Position numbers and translations under genes: made by a program
Part shown: piece by piece, positions 8,703 through 15,756 of the stretch
Position numbering within the stretch: the stretch's first letter is position 1
How the letters are laid out: each line of letters begins with the position of its first letter
The notes under the pieces: model-generated
Databases searched by the model: none
Told to the model about the DNA's origin: nothing
The model's input: only the letters and a program-made list of their open reading frames with translations
Source of the DNA: Bacteroidales bacterium
GTDB taxonomy: Bacteria; Bacteroidota; Bacteroidia; Bacteroidales; UBA12077
Reading direction: 5' to 3'
DNA: 21,613 nt
Assembly: GCA_030600865.1 (NCBI GenBank)
Contig: JAUVUS010000002.1
Span: forward strand, 1-21,613

Positions 8703-8799
8703 AAAATTTTATTACGAATAATTAACATAAGAAGAAAATGTGTCTGTAATGTGTTATTTTTGTAATGGACTGATTTAGATGTGTTAGTGCAAGAAACTA

Positions 8800-8815
8800 A
8801 TTAACAATTGTTAAT
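8800..8815. repeat. Perfect 16-bp palindrome
   Basis: ATTAACAATTGTTAAT is a perfect 16-bp palindrome in AT-rich DNA between R1 and the zinc-ribbon gene. It is a possible dimer binding site, but nothing else supports it. A related TTAACATTGTTAA core occurs at 10861-10877, upstream of higA. Confidence 0.35.
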
Positions 8816-8894
8816 AACTATAGTTGAAAAAAAGTCCGAAAAGATTATATGATTAGTCAGAAAATCAGATAATTACTAATTATCTTTGAAGAAA

Positions 8895-8933
8895 TAAAAA
8901 AAGCCAGGCGGAAAAGAGTAGTTAGCCTGACTT
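8895..8933 (-). terminator. Rho-independent terminator, possible end of a small RNA
   Basis: On the - strand AAGTCAGGC (8933-8925) pairs with GCCTGGCTT (8909-8901), one wobble, and a run of seven T follows. No - strand gene ends here. Just upstream on the same strand, ATCGT/ACGAT can form a small hairpin (about 8938-8953). A roughly 60-base small RNA starting near 8965 is therefore possible; its promoter (TATATTTA) is a poor match. Confidence 0.5.
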
Positions 8934-9058
8934 AAAGTATCGTTGTTCACGATTTATTTTTGACAATGTAAATATACAACTTCGAGACCTTAGAAACAAA
9001 ATAGATACTACCTGCTGGAAGTCAGCCACTTCGAAGTTTAATGTAAAAGCTTATGTGT

Positions 9059-9193
9059 ATGTCAAGTACAGGAGAAAAGCCTGGCAAAGGTGTATATGTA
9101 TGTAAGCATTGCGGACAAACGGTTGTATTAGATGATGATACTGATACTTTACCACCTTGCCCAAAATGTAATCATACTGAATATCATCCGTAA
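9059..9193 (+). CDS. Small zinc-ribbon protein (44 aa)
   Basis: The frame encodes MSSTGEKPGKGVYVCKHCGQ, then an acidic linker, then CPKCNHTEYHP. Two CxxC knuckles 18 residues apart make a rubredoxin-like zinc ribbon. An in-frame ATG at 9053 would add two residues (MC); the later start is chosen because similar small proteins begin MSxxGxKPGxG, as I recall. There is no clear Shine-Dalgarno site, which is common in this phylum. It is followed 36 bases later by another 44-residue frame in the same direction and then a strong terminator, so the two probably form a small operon. Possible roles are metal binding or protein contact; no specific function is known to me. Confidence 0.75.
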   Translation: MSSTGEKPGKGVYVCKHCGQTVVLDDDTDTLPPCPKCNHTEYHP

Positions 9194-9229
9194 CCAGTAG
9201 ACAGAAGTTTAACTTAAACACCATTACAG

Positions 9230-9364
9230 ATGGCAAAGAAAGTTACAAGTAAAAAAGCTGCTTCTGCTGCTTCAAAAGTTCTTCGAGATAAAAGAACAAG
9301 TAAGGCAAGCAAAACAGCAGCCGGTAGTGCTTTATCGCAAAGGGAGAAAAGGCGAAAGAAGTAA
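9230..9364 (+). CDS. Small Lys/Ala-rich basic protein (44 aa)
   Basis: The frame starts MAKKVTSKKAASAASKVLRD and ends LSQREKRRKK, with no acidic patch and about one third Lys/Arg. It resembles short, widespread basic proteins of unknown function (the ASKxLRxxxTSKxxKxxAGSALSQ pattern), which are recalled and not searched. The composition suggests nucleic-acid binding. It starts 36 bases after the zinc-ribbon stop and ends 19 bases before a strong hairpin with a T-run, so it closes the operon. The complete frame, the precise terminator and the recognisable pattern argue that it is real despite its size. Confidence 0.7.
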   Translation: MAKKVTSKKAASAASKVLRDKRTSKASKTAAGSALSQREKRRKK

Positions 9365-9383
9365 ACTAACCTAAACTAAAAGA

Positions 9384-9423
9384 AGCTCCAATTGATAAAA
9401 TTTATCAACTTGGGGCTTTTTTT
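9384..9423 (+). terminator. Rho-independent terminator after the two small genes
   Basis: AGCTCCAA and TTGATAAA pair with TTTATCAA and TTGGGGCT around a short AT loop, with a small bulge between the two helix segments. Seven T follow the stem (9417-9423). The - strand side has a weaker TTCTTTT, so it may also stop transcription of the opposing membrane-protein gene. Confidence 0.85.
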
Positions 9424-9431
9424 ATGGATTG

Positions 9432-9782
9432 TTAAGACTTAAGCTGTTTTAGTTCAATCTCAAATTTTATAACCCAGAAGGATGTTGCAACAAATGTGTA
9501 TATAACGTACCAAGCCAATACTTGAGATATCCAAAAATAAATACCACTCCAATCAGAGAATGATTTAATTAATACAAAAACAGGTGATATTAATCCACAT
9601 AAAACAAATAGTAATAAGATAAATGCAAGTCTTAATCTATTATGAGTTTTAACTTTCTTGAGTCTGTTTTTTGCAAACTTAAATAAGCGAAGTATGTTAG
9701 AAACAGCAAAACTTATAGTAGCAATAAGGCTTATAGTTGCTATTATCGGATTATTAGTTAATTTATAAATATATTCTATCAT
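9432..9782 (-). CDS. Small predicted inner-membrane protein (116 aa)
   Basis: I do not recognise a family. The protein has hydrophobic stretches at about residues 12-32 (IIATISLIATISFAVSNIL), 52-73 (LAFILLLFVLCGLISPVFVLI) and 81-105 (IYFWISQVLAWYVIYTFVATSF). A Lys/Arg-rich loop (FAKNRLKKVKTHNRLR) lies between the first two, which by the positive-inside rule places that loop in the cytoplasm. It ends in a charged tail. It stands alone, convergent with the zinc-ribbon operon across the terminator. Small three-helix membrane proteins are common effectors in phage-defence loci, but no sensor partner adjoins it, so that reading is only a possibility. Confidence 0.6.
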   Translation of the reverse strand: MIEYIYKLTNNPIIATISLIATISFAVSNILRLFKFAKNRLKKVKTHNRLRLAFILLLFVLCGLISPVFVLIKSFSDWSGIYFWISQVLAWYVIYTFVATSFWVIKFEIELKQLKS

Positions 9783-10222
9783 CTTTTAAATAAATGTTAA
9801 TCAAATGTATAAAAGCTGATTTTATTTTTAAAGGGAAACCGAAAAAATCTTTTTAAAGTGTCCAACCGTTATACAAAACTGTCCAAGTTTTACATGCATT
9901 CTTGATTTATCAGATTTACGTTTATGAAAAATTTACTAGCATTTTATATATTGATAAAAAGGCTTTGAAAAAATAAGCGAAAAATAGGGAAGTAGCCTGT
10001 AAGTTATATTTAATAGGTGATGTAGAAACTACGTTTTTTTGTCCTTTACTAATTTAACTCCATTTAATACCTTTCGGAAAGTCTATAAAATCTACTGTCC
10101 TTTTTTTTAAAGGAGAGTGAAAATATTTTTACTGAAAATGAAAACTTTTATGGTATGACTTTCTAAAAGTATTAGAAGAAAAAAATTAAGGAGTATTTAT
10201 ATATTGAAATAAATTATGAGAT
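9783..10222. other. Gene-free AT-rich stretch
   Basis: No convincing gene is seen on either strand. It holds short features of low weight: a weak GTAG/CTAC hairpin before seven T near 10025-10043, and AGGC...GCCTGT at 9960-10000, which loosely recalls the second hairpin of the R element but lacks the first hairpin and the GTGGGAGAG core. Confidence 0.5.
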
Positions 10223-10330
10223 ATGAAAAAATTAGTTTTTAAGTTTAGAGAGTTTTTAAAGGATTATGAAAGAGAAATTATTATTATTTTAATGATAATA
10301 AGTGTCCTTATTCCATTAATTTGGGGTTAA
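10223..10330 (+). CDS. Possible 35-residue single-pass membrane peptide
   Basis: An ATG frame gives a basic start (MKKLVFKFREFLKDYER) followed by one hydrophobic helix (EIIIILMIISVLIPLIWG) and a stop. The layout fits a small membrane peptide of the kind found in type I toxins or stress peptides. No good ribosome-binding site is seen at the right distance, and it could be a chance frame in AT-rich DNA. It ends 20 bases before the higB operator and promoter, so it is not co-transcribed from that promoter. Confidence 0.3.
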   Translation: MKKLVFKFREFLKDYEREIIIILMIISVLIPLIWG

Positions 10331-10349
10331 GAACAAATTTTCTTTAAAT

Positions 10350-10383
10350 AAAGTTGTCAGTATGACAACTTTTCGTACCTTTG
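10350..10383 (+). promoter_or_regulatory. higB promoter with embedded operator palindrome
   Basis: TACCTTTG (10376-10383) is an exact TAnnTTTG -7 box, and TTG at 10354-10356, 19 bases upstream, fits the -33 element. Between and over them lies a perfect inverted repeat of 10-bp arms, AAAGTTGTCA and TGACAACTTT (10350-10372), with a 3-bp centre. This is the expected layout for autorepression by the HigA antitoxin. Transcription would begin near 10390, leaving a leader of about 78 bases before higB. Confidence 0.75.
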
Positions 10384-10467
10384 TAGCGTATAAGTTTATA
10401 CAAAGTATAACGTAAAAAGTCTAACGTAAATTAAAATTTAGTATGCAAACAGTTTAATTTTGTCAGA

Positions 10468-10761
10468 ATGAGAGTAATAACGAGTAGGCGATTCGTTGAA
10501 TTTGCTGAGGCGTACCCCGATTGCAAGGGGCAGCTGGAATTAATAAACAAAGAATTGAAAAATGCGCTCTTTGAAAATTTGAACCAGGTTAAAGATACTT
10601 ATCCAAATGTAAGTATTCTTAAGAATAACAGAGTTGTTCTTAATGTACATGGAAATAAGTATCGTTTAATTCTAAAGTTCAATTTTGGAGCAGGAATTGC
10701 ATTTGTGCGATTTATTGGCACTCATGCAGAGTATGACAAGATAGATGCTAATTCTATCTAA
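10468..10761 (+). CDS. higB: HigB-family toxin, ribosome-dependent mRNA interferase type
   Basis: This 97-residue protein matches the HigB_toxin family in length and in its C-terminal signature, where YRLILKFNFGAGIAFVRFIG is followed by THAEYDKID. Family members cut mRNA in the ribosomal A site and are neutralised by an XRE-type antitoxin encoded downstream. The start is the only sensible ATG, and the N-terminal MRVITSRR is typical. The gene has its own promoter and operator at 10350-10383. The antitoxin gene follows only after 215 bp, whereas such pairs normally overlap or lie within a few bases. Confidence 0.9.
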   Translation: MRVITSRRFVEFAEAYPDCKGQLELINKELKNALFENLNQVKDTYPNVSILKNNRVVLNVHGNKYRLILKFNFGAGIAFVRFIGTHAEYDKIDANSI

Positions 10762-10976
10762 AACAACTAAAATAAGTGGATATGTTTTATTTATAGCGTT
10801 TCATTAGGGTCTCATTAATCAGATGAGAGATGAATCGTTATGCCTAAAAACGTTAAAAAAACTTAACATTGTTAAGTAAACAAAAATGTATACTAAACCT
10901 TTTATTATATAGCCATGTACAAAATTATACACTTTGTAAAATGTGAAATTTTAAGCTTGGCACACAAAAACAAACT
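10762..10976 (+). promoter_or_regulatory. Unusual gap between toxin and antitoxin genes with a second palindrome
   Basis: This stretch encodes nothing evident. It contains ACTTAACA-T-TGTTAAGT (10861-10877, perfect 8-bp arms) and a hairpin TCTCAT/ATGAGA (about 10810-10828). An element resembling a -7 box lies upstream of higA (TACACTTTG, one base too long). It may carry a separate higA promoter and operator, allowing antitoxin to be made without toxin. Confidence 0.45.
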
Positions 10977-11351
10977 ATGAAAAAATTACAAGACATGAAA
11001 CCTAAACTTTTAAAGTCTGAAGCAGAATACAATGAAGCTTTAGAACGCATTGAAGTTTTGCAGGATGCAAAAGTTGGCACTCTTGAAGGTGATGAATTGG
11101 AATTACTTGCATTATTAATAGAAAATTACGAAGAAGAACACTTTTCATTACCTGAACCTGATCCAATTGATGTAATACAATATTACATTGAACAACGTGG
11201 TTTAAAGGCGAAAGATTTAGTTGGTATTATTGGCGACAAAGCTTTAGTATCAAAAATATTAAATAGAGAAAGAAAATTAAATCTTCGCATGGTAAGGAGC
11301 TTACATAATAAATTACAAATTCCTTTTAAAGCTTTAATAGCAGAGTATTAA
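10977..11351 (+). CDS. higA: HigA-type XRE-family antitoxin
   Basis: This 124-residue protein has an N-terminal helical region typical of HigA (SEAEYNEALERIEVL, then GDELELLALLIENYE). A C-terminal helix-turn-helix of the XRE/Cro kind follows (about residues 70-120: DVIQYYIEQRGLKAKDLVGI, ALVSKILNRERKL, then the last helix). It would bind HigB and repress the operon through the palindromes upstream. It ends 92 bp from the stop of the convergent AlbA_2 gene. The N-terminal MKKLQDM is accepted as the start because an AT-rich untranslated stretch and no better start precede it. Confidence 0.88.
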   Translation: MKKLQDMKPKLLKSEAEYNEALERIEVLQDAKVGTLEGDELELLALLIENYEEEHFSLPEPDPIDVIQYYIEQRGLKAKDLVGIIGDKALVSKILNRERKLNLRMVRSLHNKLQIPFKALIAEY

Positions 11352-11443
11352 TCTTATTTAGCTTTTTTGAATTTAGGTTAGTGTGGATAAAAAGGAGCAG
11401 GTGCTTTTTATAGCTTAAAATGAATTGCACAATGACAAAAAAA

Positions 11444-12781
11444 TTAATTTGTAATTTTCCAATAACCACCTTTGTCAGGACCAACCCTGTTTAAAACACC
11501 TTCTTTTTTAAGTTTATCAATGTTATATTCTACACCACGCCTTGTTAAGCCCGTTTCTTTCTGTATTTCTTTTATGGTTATTTTAGGGTTTTGACTTATT
11601 AATTCGATTATTTTCTCCACAGTTTTCTCCACAGTTTTCTCCACAGTTTTCTCCACAGTTTCACCGACCTTTGATCTGTTAAATATGATAGTGAAAAATC
11701 CTGTAAACTCATATTGTGGCTCTGCTAATCCTGCCTGTAATACTTCTTTTTTCATTCGGTTAATACCTGTACCCAATTTTTCAATAAATCGTGCACGTTG
11801 AAAAAGATTTGCTATTAACGGATTTCGTCGGATACTTTTTTTCCCAAAATCTTTTTGATCAAGAGCTTTAGGTAATCCCCCAGGATTAGAAATTTCAACC
11901 CTGTCGTCGAAAATTTCAATCATTACATTTGCTCCATCTTCAAAATAATTTCGGTGCATAACTGCATTTATTACAGCTTCGCGTAGTGCCACTTCTGGTA
12001 TTTCAAGAATATCCTGCCTTTGTATGCTTTCAATTTTATAGCTTACATTTAGGTGTTTTGTTAAAAATATAATCGATTCATTAATTGTATTAATAAAATC
12101 AGTATTAATGTCTTTCCTATCGAGAATATTTATCTTTTCCGTTCCCTTGTATAAAACACAGGTAACGATACACTGATTGATATAATCGCCTGGTTTTTCT
12201 GTAAAAAACAAAATCCCTGCATTATTTAAACAAAAAATATTTTCATTAAGCACACCAAGATTTCTTAAAATATCTTCATCTTCCATGATTTGTGGAATAC
12301 CTGCAATTTTAAGAAAGGTTCGCAACAATTCAGGACTATATGCTTTTTTATAATTGGTTTTAATTTTAGATTGTTCATCAAACTTTATTCTGCCTTCTTG
12401 CTGTAAAAAGTCAACAATCTGGTTTGTATTCATCTTTTGTGTACTGGCACCATTTCGTATGAAAAATCCTTTATTACAGCGATAAGGTTTCTCATTGCCT
12501 TCGGGAATATGAACAATTAAAATGTTTTGAAAAGTTTCAAGATTGATATTAACAGACGGGTCACAATCTCTGGCAATAGTTTGAATTCTCGATTTTAAAT
12601 CATTATTGATAGTTACACCTTTTTGATTGTTATCATCATCAATTCCAATAAAAATTCTTCCACCCGAAGAGTTTGCAAATGCAATCATTTCTTTGGCTAA
12701 ATCGGAATTAACATTTTCTTTAAATTCAAGATAGTAACCTTCTCCTTCTTGCAATATGGTGTCTAATTCAGCTTGTGTCAT
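11444..12781 (-). CDS. Schlafen-like AlbA_2 domain protein with GHKL-like ATPase and winged helix
   Basis: This 445-residue protein has three parts. Residues about 10-125 form an AlbA_2 (Schlafen-type, divergent AAA_4) domain with YYLEFKE, FANSSGGRIFIGIDD and GFFIRNGAST. Residues about 260-345 match the HATPase_c_4 type, with the N box REAVINAVMHRNY, DDRVEISNPGGLP and EKLGTGINRM. Residues about 390-442 form a winged helix (ITIKEIQKETGLTRRGVEYN). Between the last two lie four tandem TVEK units. Such proteins are usually labelled putative transcriptional regulators or ATP-dependent helicases; Schlafen-type AlbA_2 domains can be RNases in other settings. The gene is alone, with its own promoter at 12811-12841. 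Its function in this organism is not known. Confidence 0.85.
   Translation of the reverse strand: MTQAELDTILQEGEGYYLEFKENVNSDLAKEMIAFANSSGGRIFIGIDDDNNQKGVTINNDLKSRIQTIARDCDPSVNINLETFQNILIVHIPEGNEKPYRCNKGFFIRNGASTQKMNTNQIVDFLQQEGRIKFDEQSKIKTNYKKAYSPELLRTFLKIAGIPQIMEDEDILRNLGVLNENIFCLNNAGILFFTEKPGDYINQCIVTCVLYKGTEKINILDRKDINTDFINTINESIIFLTKHLNVSYKIESIQRQDILEIPEVALREAVINAVMHRNYFEDGANVMIEIFDDRVEISNPGGLPKALDQKDFGKKSIRRNPLIANLFQRARFIEKLGTGINRMKKEVLQAGLAEPQYEFTGFFTIIFNRSKVGETVEKTVEKTVEKTVEKIIELISQNPKITIKEIQKETGLTRRGVEYNIDKLKKEGVLNRVGPDKGGYWKITN
11611..11658. repeat. Four perfect copies of a 12-bp tandem repeat
   Basis: TTTTCTCCACAG occurs four times without a mismatch, in frame in the AlbA_2 gene, and encodes the TVEK repeats between the ATPase and the winged helix. 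Twelve-base units keep the frame whatever the copy number, so slippage would lengthen or shorten a charged linker without killing the gene. Confidence 0.95.
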
Positions 12782-12810
12782 TTGTTTGGTCGTTTTTTGT
12801 AATTGTTTTT

Positions 12811-12841
12811 CAAAGATATTCTAAACTTTTTTTAAACACAA
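12811..12841 (-). promoter_or_regulatory. Promoter of the AlbA_2 gene
   Basis: On the - strand TATCTTTG (12818-12811) is an exact TAnnTTTG box, and TTG (12841-12839) lies 20 bases upstream. The start of transcription would fall near 12804, about 23 bases before the ATG. Confidence 0.65.
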
Positions 12842-13036
12842 TATTCAATTTAAGCAGAATCGTTAAATCAATAGTATTTTTCAGTGACTTTCGTTTTACT
12901 TTGTTACAAAGTAAGGGTAATTATTCACTCATTTTGTAATAGAATTAGGGTAATATTTTATTGTTTAGTGGCTGAAAAAATCAAAATATTTATTTATACT
13001 TATCCTTAGTTCAATCTGTTAAGCCACTAATTCAGC

Positions 13037-13119
13037 CAGATTAAAGGTTCAGTCAAGACTGTTCTGTGTTGCGCCTGCGGCAGAACACTTGCTCTGGTCT
13101 TTACGGGTTCTTTAATCTG
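13037..13119. repeat. Nested imperfect palindrome upstream of R2
   Basis: CAGATTAAAG (13037-13046) is inverted as CTTTAATCTG (13110-13119). Inside are AGAC/GTCT and a GC-rich core GTTCTG/CAGAAC enclosing GCCTGCGGC. The whole 83-bp unit folds on itself with internal loops. Its G+C content is far above the surroundings. It could be a miniature inverted-repeat element, a recombination site or an RNA structure. It directly precedes the putative NACHT promoter. Confidence 0.6.
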
Positions 13120-13122
13120 ATG

Positions 13123-13130
13123 TACCTTTG
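13123..13130 (+). promoter_or_regulatory. Possible promoter of the NACHT transcription unit (-7 box)
   Basis: TACCTTTG matches TAnnTTTG exactly and is identical to the higB -7 box. There is no clear TTG at -33, though TTTA lies near. If used, transcription starts near 13137, and the whole R2 element becomes part of a leader of about 340 bases in front of the NACHT gene. Confidence 0.45.
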
Positions 13131-13165
13131 CTTTCATGATTGAAATAAATATTTAATAGCAAAAC

Positions 13166-13274
13166 AAGGTCTTTCATTTTTAATAGGTAGTGGGAGAGAT
13201 CATGTGTAAAAATGAAAGTCCTTTTGTGTGTAAAAGCAGGCTCTTTTCAAAATTCATTTTGGAATGTGCCTGTT
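13166..13274 (+). repeat. R2, second copy of the two-hairpin element
   Basis: The first hairpin pairs 13166-13182 with 13207-13223, with a T/T mismatch at the fifth position and otherwise Watson-Crick pairs. The loop holds AGGTAGTGGGAGAGATC. The second hairpin is 13237-13272, with base CAGGC/GCCTG and tip CAAAA-TTCA-TTTTG. It is located 200 bp before the NACHT start. The 17th-from-left arm base C restores a C-G pair where R1 and R3 have a T-G wobble. Confidence 0.85.
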
Positions 13275-13474
13275 CTTTGGATTAGTCAAGAGTTCTGGAA
13301 AAGAATTTATCTGCCCTTGACAGGTTCTTATTTGTGTTTCAAATTTGTGGAAAGGGGAAAGTTATTTATAAGTTAGAAATCCTAGGTTTAAAATTCGCTT
13401 TTGTTTATTTATTTAAGTAATTTCATAAAACGAATGTTTAGTTGATCATTTTAAGAAATTTAAAGATTTAACAT

Positions 13475-15724
13475 ATGAGAAGTATATCTTGGAAATCACT
13501 TGAAAAGAATGTGAAATTAATTGCAAGTTATATATGGAATTGCAATGCTTCAAAAGAAACAATAAAAGGCGTGAATTATGATTGTGTCTTAAAACCCAAG
13601 TTAGGTTATTGGGTCATAGTTGAAGTTACTGAGCAAATGAAACTTGAAAAGGTTAGAATGGATATTGCAAAATTTGCTAGTAGCCGTTTGTCTTTAATTT
13701 CAGATGGTATATTTCCTGAATGTTATCTTGTCATGAAAGATGAACCTTCAAATTCAATGATAGAAACTGGTAAAGAAAATATGGTAAATGTACTTTCGTA
13801 TTTATCTTTTTCTAGCTTATTTATAAATTATGAATCATATTTTCATGTTAGGGCTAAGAAAATATTTGGAAGTTCTGTAAATCCCTTGTCTGGGAAACCT
13901 GATCAGTTAAGATACACACCTGTTTTTTATAAAGATCATAAAACTAATGCTAATCTAGACCTTAACGCAATAGTAAAACTAATAAATGAGGGCAAAAGAA
14001 TTATATTATTGGGTAATTATGGTACCGGAAAAAGTAGGTGTATAAGAGAACTTTTTATGAATTTAGGTTCAAAACAATCAGCAACTTTAAAATATCCAAT
14101 TGCAATAAACCTAAAAGATAATTGGGGCACAAGAAAAGCTGAAGAGATTATAAGACGTCATTTTGATAATGTTGGTTTAAGTGATGTGGCTGATTCAATT
14201 CTTAAAATAATTGATAATGAGAAATTACTGCTTTTATTGGATGGATTCGATGAGATAGGATCTCAGGCATGGAGTCATGATCCCCAAAAATTAAAGCAGA
14301 TAAGAGCTGCAGCTTTAAGTGGCACAAAAGATCTAATTCAAAAAAGTAAGGGTGCAGTAATAATTACGGGTCGAGAACATTATTTTAACAATGATAATGA
14401 GATGTATTCTTTATTAGGTTTGAAACAAGAAGACACTATACTAATTAAATGTAAAGATGAATTTACTAATGAAGAAATGGAAGATTATTTAAAGAGTTTA
14501 TCTAATATAATTGATTTACCATTATGGCTTCCAAGACGTCCTATAATATGTCAAATAATTAATTCTCTTGACGTAAATGACATCGAAAAAATTTTTGTTG
14601 ATTCAAATAGTGCTGTAGAATTTTGGAAAACTCTAATATATAATTTATGTGTAAGAGAAGCACGGATAAATCCTGTTCTTGATAGCGATACAATCTTAAA
14701 GATATTCATAAAGATTGGACAAATGACTAGAAACAAGATTGGTAATGTTGGGCCAATAACTGTTTCCGAAATTAATAAAGCTTTTGAACTTGTCGTTGGA
14801 AGTTCTCCTGTTGATGATTCTGCCGTTATGTTACAACGCTTGCCTGCTTTAGGTCGCATTTCAGCAGAGAGTAACGACAGACAATTTATAGATAATTATA
14901 TACTTGATGGATTAAGAGCTGAAAACTTAGTGCAAATTATTAACGAGAATTTAGAAAAAGTTAAAAATGAAAAGTGGATAAATCCATTAGATAAACTTGG
15001 AATAGAGATTGTTTCGATATATATAAGAGAAAGCCATTCTGCAAATGGTTTCATAAGCTATTTATTTGATAACATAGATATTGATAATAAAGTCTTACTA
15101 GGAGATATTATAGCTTCACTTACATTCTATGCTTCGAAAAATCCTATGGATTTAGGTGGAATTACATTATCAGATTCATATATCTCAACTCTTAGTTTGT
15201 CCAATACTTTAATTGATAATTTTGTTATTAAGGATACCATAATTGAAGAGATTGATATTACAAATTACTGTTGTTCTAGGATTTCATTTAAAGATTGTAT
15301 TTTTAAGAAAGTTTATGGACTAGAATCAATAGAAAAGGCGCCATCTTTCATAAGTTCTAATCATATTGAATCTTGTGAAAAAGAGTCAATTAGTTTTTAT
15401 AATAATCAAATGAAACTTCAACCAATGCAGTTGATTTTTATATCATTAATCAAAAAACTATTTTTTTTGGGTAGTGGAAGTAAGTCTGAAAGGGAACTAT
15501 TAAGCAGTTATGGGAATGATGATGACAAAAAGTTGGTATTAGAAGTAGTAAAAATATTGCATAAAGAAAAAGTTATTAAAAAGAGCAATTCGCAAAAGGA
15601 TGTTACCTATATAGCGAAGAGTTTTAATAAACCCAGGATGAAGAATATTTTAACAGAGTTAAATCATTCCAAAGATAAACTTTGGTTAGAAATAGAAAAA
15701 ATCTCTTCGAATAATGACCAATAA
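13475..15724 (+). CDS. NACHT-type STAND ATPase with nuclease-like N-terminus, probable anti-phage sensor
   Basis: This 749-residue protein has a STAND nucleotide-binding core. Walker A is GNYGTGKS near 180-187. Walker B is LLLLLDGFDE at 251-260, the DGFDE form characteristic of NACHT domains. A sensor-like strand VIITGRE follows. The N-terminus (about 30-90) resembles a small PD-(D/E)XK fold: YD (D36), then VIVEVTEQ, where the usual ExK lysine is T52. It may therefore be inactive or use another residue. The C-terminus (about 555-620) shows pentapeptide-like strands (LSLSNTLIDN, FVIKDTIIEE, ISFKDCIFKK) before a final helical region. Bacterial NACHT proteins are known phage-defence NTPases that oligomerise on sensing infection; this protein's trigger is unknown. 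The gene stands alone between R2 and R3. Confidence 0.85.
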   Translation: MRSISWKSLEKNVKLIASYIWNCNASKETIKGVNYDCVLKPKLGYWVIVEVTEQMKLEKVRMDIAKFASSRLSLISDGIFPECYLVMKDEPSNSMIETGKENMVNVLSYLSFSSLFINYESYFHVRAKKIFGSSVNPLSGKPDQLRYTPVFYKDHKTNANLDLNAIVKLINEGKRIILLGNYGTGKSRCIRELFMNLGSKQSATLKYPIAINLKDNWGTRKAEEIIRRHFDNVGLSDVADSILKIIDNEKLLLLLDGFDEIGSQAWSHDPQKLKQIRAAALSGTKDLIQKSKGAVIITGREHYFNNDNEMYSLLGLKQEDTILIKCKDEFTNEEMEDYLKSLSNIIDLPLWLPRRPIICQIINSLDVNDIEKIFVDSNSAVEFWKTLIYNLCVREARINPVLDSDTILKIFIKIGQMTRNKIGNVGPITVSEINKAFELVVGSSPVDDSAVMLQRLPALGRISAESNDRQFIDNYILDGLRAENLVQIINENLEKVKNEKWINPLDKLGIEIVSIYIRESHSANGFISYLFDNIDIDNKVLLGDIIASLTFYASKNPMDLGGITLSDSYISTLSLSNTLIDNFVIKDTIIEEIDITNYCCSRISFKDCIFKKVYGLESIEKAPSFISSNHIESCEKESISFYNNQMKLQPMQLIFISLIKKLFFLGSGSKSERELLSSYGNDDDKKLVLEVVKILHKEKVIKKSNSQKDVTYIAKSFNKPRMKNILTELNHSKDKLWLEIEKISSNNDQ

Positions 15725-15756
15725 TTTTTCCAACTAAACCAGTTTTAGTAACTAAA

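Noticed and set aside
9051..9236. A 61-residue frame on the - strand
   Set aside because: It lies antisense to the zinc-ribbon gene, whose CxxC pattern and terminator mark the + strand as coding.
9957..10003. A fourth, degenerate R copy
   Set aside because: It shares only AGGCTTT and AGCCTGT; hairpin 1 and the GTGGGAGAG core are absent, so chance in AT-rich DNA is as likely.
10097..10155. A possible R-like trace around GGAGAG followed by AAAATGAAA
   Set aside because: The match is short and interrupted and does not form the conserved stems.
11378..11416. A terminator between higA and the AlbA_2 gene (AAAAAG/CTTTTT)
   Set aside because: The stem is only six AT-rich pairs with a nine-base loop, too weak to list.
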